A stretch of DNA of 64,000 nt from Aliiglaciecola lipolytica E3 (lineage in GTDB: Bacteria; Pseudomonadota; Gammaproteobacteria; Enterobacterales; Alteromonadaceae): positions 118,918 to 182,917 of the forward strand of contig NZ_BAEN01000068.1 in assembly GCF_000314975.1 (NCBI RefSeq), given 5' to 3'. The number at the start of each line of letters is the position of its first letter. The first letter of the stretch is position 1. Below the pieces are notes generated by a model. That model had not been told where the DNA came from. It saw nothing but the letters and a program-made list of their open reading frames with translations, and did not search any database. The position numbers and the translations under genes were made by a program. Below are positions 1 through 9,066 of the stretch, piece after piece.

Positions 1-672
1 ATTAGGTGTTATTTTACCTGTAGCACGATTTCCGTAGGCAAGTTCAGAAGGAATATAGAACTTGTATTTAGAACCTACATTCATCAATTGAACACCTTCA
101 GTCCAACCAGCAATCACTCGATTAAGAGGGAATGTTGCTGGCTCACCTCGGCTATAAGAAGAATCAAATTCTGTACCGTCTAAAAGTGTGCCTTTGTAGT
201 GTACTTTTACCGTATCTTCAGCAACTGGGCTGTCGCCTTCAGAAGAAATTAACACTTCGTATTGCAGACCAGATTCGGTTTCAGTGACGTTTTCTTTCTT
301 AGCATTGTCTGCCAACCACTGTTTACCTTTTTCTATATTCTTTTCAGCAAGCAAAACTTGGCCTTCTTGCATTGCTTTGTCGATTTGGCTGTTTAGCGTT
401 TGAATTTCACCTTGCTCTATCTGTGACTTTCCTTGCATCGCAGCAGCAAAGCCTTTAATGATCAATGCCTTGTCTAACTCAACACCCATGCTTTCTTGAG
501 TCGCCAATCTTTGCTCAACAAATCCGCCTACACTTGCGCCAAACGCGTACGCCTGCTCTTCTTCTACAGACGTAAATTTAATTTCTTCTACTTCTAACGG
601 ATCAGCTTTTTGTTGACAAGCAGTTATGCCGAAAACAGAAGCAACGACAAATGCAATAGCTGCCTTTTTCAT
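1..672 (-). CDS. fkpA: FKBP-type peptidyl-prolyl isomerase, FkpA-like lipoprotein (3' end cut by the window)
   Basis: The reading frame runs leftwards from ATG at 672 and is still open at base 1, so only about 224 N-terminal residues are present. A 19-residue signal ends in a lipobox-like GITAC, so the protein is probably a lipoprotein. Residues about 30-120 look like the helical FKBP N-terminal dimerisation domain (EEQAYAFGASVGG). From about residue 130 the FKBP catalytic domain begins, with VKVHYKGTLLDGTEFDSS, FPLNRVIAGWTEG and the late IPSELAYG motif. The family catalyses proline isomerisation and acts as a chaperone for proteins folding in the periplasm. A Shine-Dalgarno GGAG lies about 9 bases before the ATG. 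slyX is close by, as in E. coli where fkpA and slyX are neighbours. Only the last strand or so of the FKBP fold is missing. Confidence 0.93.
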   Translation of the reverse strand, partial: MKKAAIAFVVASVFGITACQQKADPLEVEEIKFTSVEEEQAYAFGASVGGFVEQRLATQESMGVELDKALIIKGFAAAMQGKSQIEQGEIQTLNSQIDKAMQEGQVLLAEKNIEKGKQWLADNAKKENVTETESGLQYEVLISSEGDSPVAEDTVKVHYKGTLLDGTEFDSSYSRGEPATFPLNRVIAGWTEGVQLMNVGSKYKFYIPSELAYGNRATGKITPN

Positions 673-957
673 TCAATTTCTCCAAAATATCAATAAATTA
701 ATGAGTTTGCTTGTTAAACAAACGAAAATTCTTAATGCGTCTTTTTAATGTTGGCATAAACGCCAACTTCCTCAAAAAATAATTATTCGCGGGGCAGTGT
801 AAATTGATTTAAGTAAACAAGCTAGTTGCTTTGAGGTGAGAAAAATCATCACCTGAAAATCAAATTAACACCCAATACCGTTGTGAAACGCGCAATTTAA
901 GGTGACTTAGGTATATACTAAACGAACTATAGTAATACACCAACTTGATTAGACAGT

Positions 958-1974
958 ATGTATAAAACTGCCGACCGATTAATGTTAAATCATCGCTTCA
1001 CTTTCCTGTGGGTGATGATCAGCCTTTTCTTAAGCGCCTGCAGTGGCGCAATTAGCCAGCCTGAAAAATCCGTGCGTCATGCTCAAGAAGGCGCATATGC
1101 TGCAGATATTTCGGCTGATGGGAAAATCAGCGTTATCTCTACAGCCCAACAAGGGATATTGGTATGGGATTTAACTAATCAAGCAGAAAAGTTTAAATGG
1201 AGCCACCAAGAAGAAGGCAACAATCACAACACCGTCGGCATTGTGCATATTGCCGCTGATAGTAGCTATGTGGTTACTGCGGACAGGGAAGCCTTTGCAC
1301 TGTGGAATTTGACCACGGGTGAGCCTGAAGGGTTTTGGCGTATCGATGAGGCCAGTGTTCGCGATATCGCGGTCAGTAATAATGGCCGTGGAATCTTAGT
1401 TGGCAGAGGAAACGGCAAGGTGCTATTTTTTGAACCTAAAACCGGACGTCGATTAGAGTTTTTAGGACATCAGGAAAAGATCAATAGTGTCGATATTTCT
1501 CCCAATGGCTTTTATGCACTTACCGGAGGTAACGACTATACAGCCTACTTGTGGGATACGCGCACCGGCCAAGTGATTCACAAATTCGTCCACTCAAGCC
1601 GCGTAACGAAAGTCGCATTAGATGATTTAGGTCGATACGCATTTTCAGTAGATAGTAAACGCGGGGCAAAAATATGGGATGTGCAAAGCGGCAAAGAAAT
1701 AAGTCAGCTTTTTTATTTACAGCGTCAAAAAATTTTTAGCACAGCGACCTTTTCAGAAAACGGAAAATATTTGGCAACTGGATCACCAGGTAGAGCGTTA
1801 AATTTGTGGTCTGTCACTAGTGGATCTGAAATTCAAGAATGGCGAGTTACACCAAAAGAAGGTACGCAACCTCAAAGCGCGATTGTATATGCAGTGAGCT
1901 TCAGTCAAGAAAATCAGTTATTATCTGAAAGTAGCAGTGGACTGGCAGAATATTGGCCATTCGAACAGGATTGA
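958..1974 (+). CDS. WD40-repeat lipoprotein of unknown role
   Basis: A 338-residue protein whose N-terminus carries a hydrophobic stretch followed by LSAC, a lipobox, so it is probably exported and lipid-anchored. A second in-frame ATG at 982 would give a more usual 19-residue lipoprotein signal and may be the true start; neither ATG has a strong ribosome site. The rest is a beta-propeller of about six or seven WD40 blades, visible as repeated (L/I)WD units such as VWDLTNQ, LWNLTTGEP, LWDTRTGQ, IWDVQSGK and LWSVTSGS, each preceded by a GH/SP-type turn. WD40 propellers are protein-interaction platforms and no catalytic residues are visible. slyX follows after 10 bases, so the two are probably co-transcribed. 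The biological role is unknown. Confidence 0.85.
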   Translation: MYKTADRLMLNHRFTFLWVMISLFLSACSGAISQPEKSVRHAQEGAYAADISADGKISVISTAQQGILVWDLTNQAEKFKWSHQEEGNNHNTVGIVHIAADSSYVVTADREAFALWNLTTGEPEGFWRIDEASVRDIAVSNNGRGILVGRGNGKVLFFEPKTGRRLEFLGHQEKINSVDISPNGFYALTGGNDYTAYLWDTRTGQVIHKFVHSSRVTKVALDDLGRYAFSVDSKRGAKIWDVQSGKEISQLFYLQRQKIFSTATFSENGKYLATGSPGRALNLWSVTSGSEIQEWRVTPKEGTQPQSAIVYAVSFSQENQLLSESSSGLAEYWPFEQD

Positions 1975-1984
1975 AATAAATTTT

Positions 1985-2200
1985 ATGAGTACCGATTTAC
2001 ACACTGAAATAGCACATTTACAAACGCAACTAGCTTTTCAGGAAGACACCATTGAACAGCTGAATAAAGCATTGGCTGATCAACAAATTCAAATTGATAA
2101 AATGATGTTTCAAATTAAACATATGACTCAGCGAATGAAACAAATTGAGCCGTCTAATATCGCAGATGCGTCTGAAGAAGCCCCACCACCACACTATTAA
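1985..2200 (+). CDS. slyX: SlyX family protein
   Basis: A 71-residue, largely helical protein with the SlyX signature: an N-terminal coiled coil (AFQEDTIEQLNKALADQQ), a second heptad stretch ending in MTQRMKQIEP, and the conserved C-terminal PPPHY. The start is ATG at 1985, just after the stop of the WD40 gene; upstream in-frame codons would overlap that gene and match nothing in the family. SlyX is a small cytoplasmic protein of unsettled function usually encoded beside fkpA or slyD. The location between an FkpA-type isomerase and the yheV/yheS group fits this. Gene identity is firm, function is not. Confidence 0.93.
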   Translation: MSTDLHTEIAHLQTQLAFQEDTIEQLNKALADQQIQIDKMMFQIKHMTQRMKQIEPSNIADASEEAPPPHY

Positions 2201-2217
2201 CATAAGCTAAAATTGAG

Positions 2218-2733
2218 TTATTGTAGAAAGCTTTTTTCGGGCGATATTTCACAACTTTCCACCGTTTCAGCTGCGTTGACTCTGGATATTAACCAGCACT
2301 CTTCGTAAATTGAGCAATAACATAGTTGTATGTCAATATCACTGTCGACAGCAACAAACCCTGCGGCTTTTTCAGTCCCAATTGATAAGGGGATAATCGT
2401 ATTCTGAGACGATAGTATTCGAGTGCTTAAGTGTGATTGTACGAAATCTGGGATGTCCGGTATTTGATTCCAATATTGAATGGGTTCACCTTTATAGGTT
2501 ACATGAGCGTACTGGATTAAAGCAGGCCCATTTCCACTATTCATGACGCCGTATTCAAACACCCCATTATTGAAACTTCGATAAATTTCAATTCTTGGCC
2601 AAACTGCAGCTCTTGCATAAGATCTGTCTATGTATGCCGAATATATTCCGACCACGGCAGTTACGACGCTAATTAATAGTGCAGACAATGCAATTATCAT
2701 TTCAGGCGCTTTATACCAGACTGTTTTTTGCAT
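2218..2733 (-). CDS. Hypothetical protein with one N-terminal membrane segment
   Basis: A 171-residue protein. Residues about 11-33 form a single hydrophobic helix (MIIALSALLISVVTAVVGIY), after which the chain is soluble and predicted mainly beta-stranded. It includes a phrase common in conserved proteins of unknown function, FEYGVMNSGNGPALI, and a Cys pair late in the chain (LCYCSIYEEC). The arrangement suggests a single-pass inner-membrane protein with a domain on one face. It is convergent with slyX (17-base gap) and lies downstream of yheV on the same strand. I recognise no catalytic motif and assign no function. Confidence 0.7.
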   Translation of the reverse strand: MQKTVWYKAPEMIIALSALLISVVTAVVGIYSAYIDRSYARAAVWPRIEIYRSFNNGVFEYGVMNSGNGPALIQYAHVTYKGEPIQYWNQIPDIPDFVQSHLSTRILSSQNTIIPLSIGTEKAAGFVAVDSDIDIQLCYCSIYEECWLISRVNAAETVESCEISPEKSFLQ

Positions 2734-2811
2734 CAGATTATCGCTTCCTTATCGAGCATGTTCTACTTTGAAAGAAAATCGTATTAAGTATAACTATAGC
2801 CAGACATCTCG

Positions 2812-3015
2812 TTAGGGTTTGAACACCCCAATCACATCTTCATTTTGCCGCTTGGCAGAGTCGACTTGTTTTTCTACTTGTGATTCTGTGTAATCACATT
2901 CAACACATGCGAGTTTTTCGACGTTGTTTTCAAAAAATAACATGATCGTATCTTGCGCTTTACACTTCGGGCAAATGGCTCCTGCCACAAAGCGTTTTTT
3001 GGTTTTTTTAGTCAT
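2812..3015 (-). CDS. yheV: YheV family zinc-ribbon protein
   Basis: A 67-residue protein with two CxxC knuckles, CPKC at residues 15-18 and CVEC at 37-40, following the conserved start KKRFVAGAICP. This is the YheV/DUF2387 pattern, a putative metal-binding ribbon of unknown function. In E. coli yheV is next to kefB and yheS; here it is divergent from yheS, with a 118-base promoter region between them. Start ATG at 3015 matches the family length. Confidence 0.9.
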   Translation of the reverse strand: MTKKTKKRFVAGAICPKCKAQDTIMLFFENNVEKLACVECDYTESQVEKQVDSAKRQNEDVIGVFKP

Positions 3016-3085
3016 CTAATTCTATTATTCTCAAGGCGTTAATTAAATTTCATTTCACACGCAGGCGCGCATTTCTGTTCCGCTT

Positions 3086-3100
3086 CAGTGTATAATACGC
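3086..3100 (+). promoter_or_regulatory. Probable -10 box upstream of yheS
   Basis: A consensus TATAAT is found at 3091-3096, about 38 bases before the yheS start codon. No good -35 hexamer lies 16-18 bases upstream, so strength is uncertain. It is the only obvious promoter element in the yheV/yheS divergent gap. Confidence 0.4.
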
Positions 3101-3133
3101 CAATTCAAGTAATTTGATTAGTATTGTTCGTAA

Positions 3134-5068
3134 ATGATCCAAATTTCAGACCTGACGTTACTGCGTGGCAGTAAAATCCTTCTAGAGCGCGCTTCAGCAA
3201 CAATTTATCCTGGTCATAAAGTAGGACTTATTGGTTCTAACGGTTGCGGTAAATCTAGTTTATTCGCGTTACTTCGTGAAGAATTGCATCCCGATGCGGG
3301 AGAATGTCAACTGCCTAAAAACTGGCAGATTGTTTCTGTTGCCCAAGAAACACCTGCATCTAATCGAAGTGCATTGGATTATGTGATTGATGGTGATGTG
3401 TTATATCGCAAACTTCAACGAAGTTTAGCGCAAGCACAGGAAAACCATGAAGGGGAAAAAATAGCTGTTTTACACGGTCAATTAGAACAGGCGGGCGCAT
3501 ATGACATAGAGTCTAGGGCTGCAACGATCCTGGCAGGTTTAGGCTTTAGTCATGCACAGATTAGCAAGCCGGTAACTGACTTTTCTGGTGGTTGGCGCAT
3601 GCGGCTTAACTTAGCACAAGCGCTTTTGTGCCACTCTGATTTGTTGTTACTGGATGAGCCCACTAACCACCTGGATTTAGATGCGGTAATTTGGCTAGAG
3701 CGCTGGTTAGCAAGATATTCAGGAACACTAATTCTTATATCGCATGACAAATCCTTTCTAGATAACACTGTCACTGAAATTGTGAGCGTTGAAAGTCAAA
3801 AATTGATGAGTTACACCGGCAATTACGCTTCTTTTGAACGCCAACGGGCAGAGCGATTGCGATTGCAAGATCTGGAGTTTCAAAAACAACAAGCAAAAGT
3901 GGCTCATCTAGAATCTTTTATTAATCGTTTTAAAGCCAAAGCGAGTAAAGCAAAACAAGCTCAAAGTCGTATAAAGCAATTGGAAAAGATGGAAGACTTA
4001 CTGCCAGCACATGCACAGTCTCAGTTTTCATTTGAGTTTTTTGCGCCTCCCAAGCTGCCTAATCCGTTAGTAAAAATGGAAGAAGTACAGGTGGGTTATG
4101 ACGAAACTGTCATAATCGACAGTCTGCATTTAAATTTAGTTCCGGGTAGTCGAATAGGCTTGTTAGGCCGAAATGGCGCAGGTAAATCAACCTTAATCAA
4201 ATTGCTCGCAAATGAAAAGTCACCGATGAGTGGCGAATACATGACCTCTGCGGGTCTAAGTATTGGTTATTTTGCGCAGCACCAGCTTGAATTCTTACGT
4301 CCGCAGGATAGCGCGTTAGATCACTTATACCGGTTAGATAAATCGGCCACTGAACAAAGTTTACGAGACTTCTTAGGGGGCTTCGGGTTCCATGGTGATC
4401 AAGCGTTGGGAAAAGTGTCTCCAATGTCTGGCGGCGAAAAAGCGCGTTTAGTTTTGGCGTTACTGGTTTATCAAAAACCTAATTTACTTTTACTTGATGA
4501 ACCAACTAACCACCTAGATTTAGAAATGCGCCATGCTTTAAATATCGCGTTGCAAAGCTTTGAAGGGGCCATGGTTTTGGTTTCTCACGATCGTTTTCTA
4601 CTAACATCAGTGTGTGACGACTTCTATTTAGTGGATAGTGGAAAAGTGGTGGCTTTTGATGGCGATTTAGATGATTACCGTGACTGGCTACTTAAAGATA
4701 GCGGGCAGAAAGCAACAAACAAGAATGATAATTCTTCTACTGAGCGAGCGTCTGAGATTAAGATGGATCGCAAAAATGTTAAACGCTTAGAAGCCGAGTT
4801 TAGACAAGCCACTCAAGGATTGCGTAAAGCCATTCAGGCAGCCGAAAAGCAAATGAATTTATGTACTGAAAAACTTAAAAAAGTGGAAACTGCACTCGCC
4901 GACGTCGATATCTATTCCGATGAAAATAAAGCCCGCTTAAAAGAATTATTATTAGAACAAGGTAATACTAAAAATGCTTTGGAAGAAGCCGAAATGCAAT
5001 GGATGGAATCGCAAGAGGCGTTAGAGCAAAAACAACAGGATTTCGATGAGCAAAAATTGGTCGGCTGA
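3134..5068 (+). CDS. yheS: ABC-F family ATPase YheS
   Basis: A 644-residue soluble protein with two tandem ABC ATPase domains and no membrane segments, the ABC-F layout. Domain 1 has Walker A GSNGCGKS at residues 34-41, signature FSGGWRMRLNLAQA and Walker B LLLLDEPTNHLDLD. Domain 2 has Walker A GRNGAGKST near 345, signature MSGGEKARL and a second DEPTNHLDLE. Between them lies a charged helical linker (about 235-300) typical of ribosome-E-site binding ABC-F proteins, and the C-terminal 110 residues are a predicted coiled coil. Close similarity to E. coli YheS, a translation-associated ABC-F factor, extends over the whole length. The next gene overlaps its 3' end by 23 bases, so the genes are probably translated together. 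Confidence 0.96.
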   Translation: MIQISDLTLLRGSKILLERASATIYPGHKVGLIGSNGCGKSSLFALLREELHPDAGECQLPKNWQIVSVAQETPASNRSALDYVIDGDVLYRKLQRSLAQAQENHEGEKIAVLHGQLEQAGAYDIESRAATILAGLGFSHAQISKPVTDFSGGWRMRLNLAQALLCHSDLLLLDEPTNHLDLDAVIWLERWLARYSGTLILISHDKSFLDNTVTEIVSVESQKLMSYTGNYASFERQRAERLRLQDLEFQKQQAKVAHLESFINRFKAKASKAKQAQSRIKQLEKMEDLLPAHAQSQFSFEFFAPPKLPNPLVKMEEVQVGYDETVIIDSLHLNLVPGSRIGLLGRNGAGKSTLIKLLANEKSPMSGEYMTSAGLSIGYFAQHQLEFLRPQDSALDHLYRLDKSATEQSLRDFLGGFGFHGDQALGKVSPMSGGEKARLVLALLVYQKPNLLLLDEPTNHLDLEMRHALNIALQSFEGAMVLVSHDRFLLTSVCDDFYLVDSGKVVAFDGDLDDYRDWLLKDSGQKATNKNDNSSTERASEIKMDRKNVKRLEAEFRQATQGLRKAIQAAEKQMNLCTEKLKKVETALADVDIYSDENKARLKELLLEQGNTKNALEEAEMQWMESQEALEQKQQDFDEQKLVG

Positions 5069-5537
5069 AGATTTTTGGCAGTTCTCGCTAGGTATTTACG
5101 CAATCGAGGACGTGAAAGAAACGTGTTTAGCACTTCAAAATGACTTTTCTGTTAACGTCAATATTCTATTGCTCTGTGGTTATTTAAATCTCAACAATCG
5201 TCAATTGTCGAAATTACAGTTTGTAGATTTATCGTCCTTCATTGCTCCTTCTGTTGCAGACGTAGAGGCAATCAGACAAAAACGAATTGTCGCTAAGATG
5301 AATCAGCCGAGTATCTACTCCCAACTATTGGCCGAAGAATTAGCATTGGAAAAACTGCAACAGCAAAACATTATTCACTTTCTCAATCAGCATCAAACTA
5401 GCATTAAAAGTATGTCTAATTTGCAGGTGTATTTAAGCTCACTTGATAAACAGGGTGATCCTGACTTAGAGTGTAAGATAGGTCATCTAGATGACCTTTT
5501 TTCACTACACACTGTATCAACAAACATTGTATCTTAA
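5046..5537 (+). CDS. TIGR02444/DUF2390 family protein
   Basis: A 163-residue protein with the N-terminal pattern of this family: FWQFSLGIYAIEDVKETCLALQ followed by VNVNILLLCGYL. The rest is helical and polar, with no membrane segment or signal. The family is found in gammaproteobacteria and often sits between yheS and yheT; its function is unknown. Its start (ATG 5046) overlaps the end of yheS by 23 bases in another frame, and yheT begins 4 bases after its stop, so translation of the three is likely coupled. Confidence 0.85.
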   Translation: MSKNWSAEDFWQFSLGIYAIEDVKETCLALQNDFSVNVNILLLCGYLNLNNRQLSKLQFVDLSSFIAPSVADVEAIRQKRIVAKMNQPSIYSQLLAEELALEKLQQQNIIHFLNQHQTSIKSMSNLQVYLSSLDKQGDPDLECKIGHLDDLFSLHTVSTNIVS

Positions 5538-5541
5538 GCAC

Positions 5542-6585
5542 ATGAGCGATAAACAAAAGCGAGCAGATAATTCTATCCAAAGTAGAATAAGACGAAGTGA
5601 ATTTAAGGCGCCTTTTTGGGCTCGAAATCGTCATATACAAACCCTGTGGCCACGGTTTATTCAGCGCCGCCGCCCATTAGCGTTGCGAGTCGAAAAGTTA
5701 TCTCTGCCGGATACGGATTCACTAAATTTAGTGTGGGGACAACCGGAAACCATTCCCGAAAGCAAAGGTTTAGCTGTGATATTTCATGGTTTAGAAGGCT
5801 CAGTAAAATCCCATTATGCTAATGATTTAATGGCAGAGTTGCAAAGCCAAGGTTGGCAGACCGTGCTAATGCATTTTCGAGGATGTGGCGGTGAGCTAAA
5901 CTCTACTCCACGCGCGTATCATTCTGGTGAGACTGAAGATGCTAATTATTTTATGCAATGGTTAGATAAAAAGTTTCCTGATTTACCCAAAGTGGCAATT
6001 GGCTTTTCATTGGGGGCTAACATGTTGCTTAAACTGTTGGGGGAAAATCCCGCTCAAAAATTGATAAAAGCAGCTGTCGCGGTTTCAACTCCATTTAAAT
6101 TAGCGGAGTGCGCTGAAAGCATAAATCATGGGTTCTCAAAAGTTTATCAAAACTATTTATTAAAAAGTATGGTGAAAACGTTACGCTCTAAAATGCAACA
6201 TATTGACTATAAAGGGCTACTTAGCATTGATGACGCAAAGGTTGCACAACTAACCAATTTTAGAGACTTTGATGAAAGTGTCACAGCACCCTTGCATGGT
6301 TTTGTAAATGCGGATGACTATTATCAAAAATGCAGTGCAATCAGTTTTCTTAAACATATCGAAACACCTACACTCATTCTGCATTCCATCGATGATCCTT
6401 TTATGAATGAAGCGGTTCTGCCTGAAGAGCATGAATTATCCGATTCAGTAGATTTAGAACTGAGTGAGACGGGTGGACATGTTGGCTTTTTACATGGAAC
6501 GCCGTGGAAACCCAAAATTTGGTTTCATAAACGTATTGCAGATTTCATCGAGCCTTTTTCAATTCATAATGTTGTACAAGAATGA
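5542..6585 (+). CDS. yheT: YheT-family alpha/beta hydrolase
   Basis: A 347-residue hydrolase. The nucleophile elbow GFSLGAN puts the catalytic serine at about residue 156. The acid is in HSIDDPF (about D284/285) and the histidine is in GGHVGF (H313), a complete triad. The N-terminal [16 protein letters not shown] is typical of YheT. Family members are putative carboxylesterases of unknown substrate. ATG at 5542 was chosen because it follows the upstream gene by 4 bases and starts at the usual distance from the conserved region; codons further upstream lie inside the previous gene. yheU starts with a 4-base ATGA overlap, as in E. coli yheT-yheU. Confidence 0.94.
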   Translation: MSDKQKRADNSIQSRIRRSEFKAPFWARNRHIQTLWPRFIQRRRPLALRVEKLSLPDTDSLNLVWGQPETIPESKGLAVIFHGLEGSVKSHYANDLMAELQSQGWQTVLMHFRGCGGELNSTPRAYHSGETEDANYFMQWLDKKFPDLPKVAIGFSLGANMLLKLLGENPAQKLIKAAVAVSTPFKLAECAESINHGFSKVYQNYLLKSMVKTLRSKMQHIDYKGLLSIDDAKVAQLTNFRDFDESVTAPLHGFVNADDYYQKCSAISFLKHIETPTLILHSIDDPFMNEAVLPEEHELSDSVDLELSETGGHVGFLHGTPWKPKIWFHKRIADFIEPFSIHNVVQE

Positions 6586-6815
6586 TCATTCCTATTAGTG
6601 AGATACCCCCAGAAACATTAAAAAGCCTAGTTGAGTCTTTTGTTCTTCAGGAAGGCACGGATTACGGTGAGATGGAATTTGATCTTGAGCAAAAAGTAAA
6701 TCACGTCATGCTGCAACTTAAATCTGGACAGGCATTCGTGCAGTATTCAGAGCTGCACGAAAGTGTGAACATAGTGACAAAAGATCAGGTTGATAACCCA
6801 GACAATAATATGTAG
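6582..6815 (+). CDS. yheU: YheU family protein (UPF0270)
   Basis: A 77-residue protein closely matching E. coli YheU (72 residues): [20 protein letters not shown], and SELHESVNI are all conserved. The function is unknown. It overlaps yheT by 4 bases. The last residues (after VTKDQV) do not match the family, and the stop codon TAG at 6813-6815 is part of the TGTAG head of a REP-like palindrome that begins at 6811, so the C-terminus appears to have been defined by the repeat. In E. coli prkB follows; here prkB is 26 kb away. Confidence 0.93.
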   Translation: MIIPISEIPPETLKSLVESFVLQEGTDYGEMEFDLEQKVNHVMLQLKSGQAFVQYSELHESVNIVTKDQVDNPDNNM

Positions 6816-6960
6816 ACCGGGATATCTTCCGGTGCGGTTGTTTGGGGTTTTCGTGATTTCGGGGCTGAAGCCCCGACTACAGCTTGTAGGCTGGGATTTA
6901 TCCCAGCGTGATCTTGTCTGGCGGTTACGTTTTTTTCGGGGCTAAAGCCCCGAATACAAT
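6811..6960. repeat. Cluster of four REP-like palindromes (cluster A)
   Basis: Four short imperfect palindromes with a TGTAG-like head. Element 1 (6811-6836) has head TGTAG and stem ACCGG/CCGGT. Element 2 (6859-6881) is inverted, with stem CGGGGCT/AGCCCCG and head on the minus strand. Element 3 (6885-6909) has head TGTAG and stem CTGGGAT/ATCCCAG. Element 4 (6936-6958) is inverted, with stem CGGGGCT/AGCCCCG. Elements 2 and 3 face each other head to head, a BIME-like arrangement. Such elements are typical of REPs mobilised by RAYT (Y1) transposases. The same design recurs at 36,569-36,709. Confidence 0.8.
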
Positions 6961-6971
6961 GTCGTATCTAA

Positions 6972-7553
6972 CTATTTACTCGAAAACGTTACGGAAAAGG
7001 TTAGCGGTACCGGTAGGCTAATACTTTTTAATCCTGCAATTTCCTGTAATTTTTCAATGCCTGGAACTAGATCATGTTTGTTGGCGTCGATTAAAACGGG
7101 TTTGACTGTTGTTGCAGTAAAATTGTCGTTTTTATCTTTATTAACACGTACTGAAATTTCGTAACTTGCAGATTTCCCTTTGATTGAAATGTCTAATTTT
7201 AGAGTGACTAATTCGGTTGTACCTGCTTGCATACTTAAAACGGAATCCGGTACCTGACCTGATAAAGTGGCTTCTGGTGTATTTTCCACATCAAATAGAA
7301 ACTTCTGCATACGCTCATTACGTATTGGAATGTTAGTTTCTACTGATTTTAAATCAACTTTGACTTCTAACTTTCCAGACTCACTTAAATTTCCAGAAAG
7401 TTGTTTAAATTGATGAAGCTCAGCTATATGTTCATTTTTAGTGGAAATGAAGTTCAATTCCGATGACGAGTTATCTAACTGCCAATCGGCGTGTGAAAAC
7501 GTTGCATAGGCTGCACAACTTAATGCAATACTTACAAGACTAAGTGTTCTCAT
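6972..7553 (-). CDS. YceI family periplasmic protein
   Basis: A 193-residue secreted protein. A signal peptide of about 22 residues (ends FSHA) is followed by a single YceI-type lipocalin-like beta barrel, recognisable from WQLDNSSSELNFIS, FKQLSGNLSESGKLEVKVDLKSV and IRNERMQKFLFDVENTPEATLSG. YceI proteins bind isoprenoid-type lipids in the periplasm; the ligand here is unknown. ATG at 7553 is preferred over an ATG 24 bases upstream because a strong AAGGAG stands 6 bases before it. It begins 10 bases after cysQ, so nudE-cysQ-yceI is probably one transcription unit. Confidence 0.9.
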   Translation of the reverse strand: MRTLSLVSIALSCAAYATFSHADWQLDNSSSELNFISTKNEHIAELHQFKQLSGNLSESGKLEVKVDLKSVETNIPIRNERMQKFLFDVENTPEATLSGQVPDSVLSMQAGTTELVTLKLDISIKGKSASYEISVRVNKDKNDNFTATTVKPVLIDANKHDLVPGIEKLQEIAGLKSISLPVPLTFSVTFSSK

Positions 7554-7563
7554 ATATTTCTCC

Positions 7564-8388
7564 TTATTTATATTCAACGATTTCTTGCCAATCTACTTGG
7601 CTATCTCCTAACACGACAAAGTCAGGGTTGTCTGTTGTATCACGTTGGTTATAGGTAAGTGGTACAAAATTAGCTGAAAGAACGCTTCCTCCTGCTTCTT
7701 CTACAATACATTGAGAAGCGCCTGTATCCCATTCTCCTGTGACCCCGACCCGTAAGAATACATCGGCCTTACCTTCGGCAATAAAACATGCCTTCAGCGA
7801 GCAACTGCCCAAAGGAAGTGTTTGATAGATACGGTTCGAACTCATGTGGTTCATGATTCTTTCTCGTGGCTGTCGACGACTAATCGCAATCATGACAACA
7901 TCTGTAGCAGGCTCTTGGAATTTGCGTACAAATATTTGTTTGTTGTTCTCTACAGGGCAGGATTTAAACGCGCCATGATCTTTAGAGGCGTAATACAAAG
8001 TTTCACCGGCGGGCCAATAAATAACGCCTAGAACAGGTTGGTTGTCCTCAATTAGGGCAATATTCACCGCAAAGTCACCACTGCGCGCGATAAATTCCTG
8101 AGTACCATCGATGGGATCAATTAACCAATACTGTTGCCAATGCTCTCGCTGATCCAGATTTCCATTATTCGTTTCTTCTGACATTATTGGGATGTCAGGC
8201 GTTTCCTTTTGCAGTATTTCCATGATAATTTCATTTGCGCGGTAGTCTGCCGATGTTACCGGCGACTCATCCTCTTTTTCATAGGCTTTGAAATCACCAC
8301 TATCATAAATTTTGAGTATTTCTTCACCTGCGGTTTTAGCCGCAAATTTGGCTATGGTTAACAAATCTTGCCGAGGGTTTACAGCCAT
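7564..8388 (-). CDS. cysQ: 3'(2'),5'-bisphosphate nucleotidase CysQ
   Basis: A 274-residue member of the inositol monophosphatase superfamily. Metal-binding motifs are visible: E71 in MSEET, DPIDGTQEF at 91-99, and EWDTGAS near 218 with the following CIVEEAGG. CysQ removes the 3'-phosphate from PAP (and PAPS), a by-product of sulfate activation, and belongs in the cytoplasm or at the inner membrane. Its ATG overlaps the stop of nudE by one base (TAATG), implying coupled translation. Length matches the family. Confidence 0.94.
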   Translation of the reverse strand: MAVNPRQDLLTIAKFAAKTAGEEILKIYDSGDFKAYEKEDESPVTSADYRANEIIMEILQKETPDIPIMSEETNNGNLDQREHWQQYWLIDPIDGTQEFIARSGDFAVNIALIEDNQPVLGVIYWPAGETLYYASKDHGAFKSCPVENNKQIFVRKFQEPATDVVMIAISRRQPRERIMNHMSSNRIYQTLPLGSCSLKACFIAEGKADVFLRVGVTGEWDTGASQCIVEEAGGSVLSANFVPLTYNQRDTTDNPDFVVLGDSQVDWQEIVEYK

Positions 8389-8966
8389 TATCGTACCTCT
8401 GTTGAATTTTGTGCCAAATATTTTTGAACTAGAAATAATGCGGCTATGCAGCGCGCTTCTATAAAATCATCGCGCGCCAATAGCGCGTCTATATTATGAA
8501 TGGACCAAGGAATGACTTCTAATGGTTCGGGTTCATCCCCTTCTAAGCGACATTCATATAAGTTTTGTGCCAAAACAATATTCATTTTGGCGTCAAAAAA
8601 AGTGGGGGCCATACTTACTGTATGAATTTTTTCTATTTGCTCTGCGCCGTAACCAGCCTCTTCTTTGAGCTCTCTATTCGCAGCTTCCAGAACGGATTCG
8701 CCGGGATCAATTAGGCCTTTAGGAAATCCCAGTTGATAGGAGTGAGTTCCAGCAGCATATTCTCGAATAAGCAACATTGTTTCTGAATCAAGAAATGGCA
8801 CTATCATCACGGCACCGTTGCCTGAACCAGCCATTCTCTCAAATTGTCGAGTTGCTCCGTTTGAAAATTCAAGGTCGACCCGTTCAACACGGAAGAAGCC
8901 GCTTTTTGCAACAATTTCCCGCTGATGTATTTGCGGGAGCGTTTTATTCGGGTCTATTTTATTCAT
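8388..8966 (-). CDS. nudE: ADP compounds hydrolase NudE
   Basis: A 192-residue Nudix hydrolase. The Nudix box G-x5-E-x7-REUxEExGU is complete at residues 84-106 (G84, E90, R98, E99, E102, E103, G105). The flanking YQLGFPKGL and the N-terminal layout match NudE, which hydrolyses ADP-ribose, Ap3A and NADH. It is the first gene of a leftward unit with cysQ, and is divergent from yrfG, as in E. coli where nudE and yrfG are also close. The divergent gap is about 100 bases. Confidence 0.93.
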   Translation of the reverse strand: MNKIDPNKTLPQIHQREIVAKSGFFRVERVDLEFSNGATRQFERMAGSGNGAVMIVPFLDSETMLLIREYAAGTHSYQLGFPKGLIDPGESVLEAANRELKEEAGYGAEQIEKIHTVSMAPTFFDAKMNIVLAQNLYECRLEGDEPEPLEVIPWSIHNIDALLARDDFIEARCIAALFLVQKYLAQNSTEVR

Positions 8967-9066
8967 GTACCTATCACGTTAAACTAACGACGGTCTCCCA
9001 ATATTGGGCGATACGTTTTACTAATCAATTTTGCCCTACTTTAACCCATGGATAACTGACTTGCCA

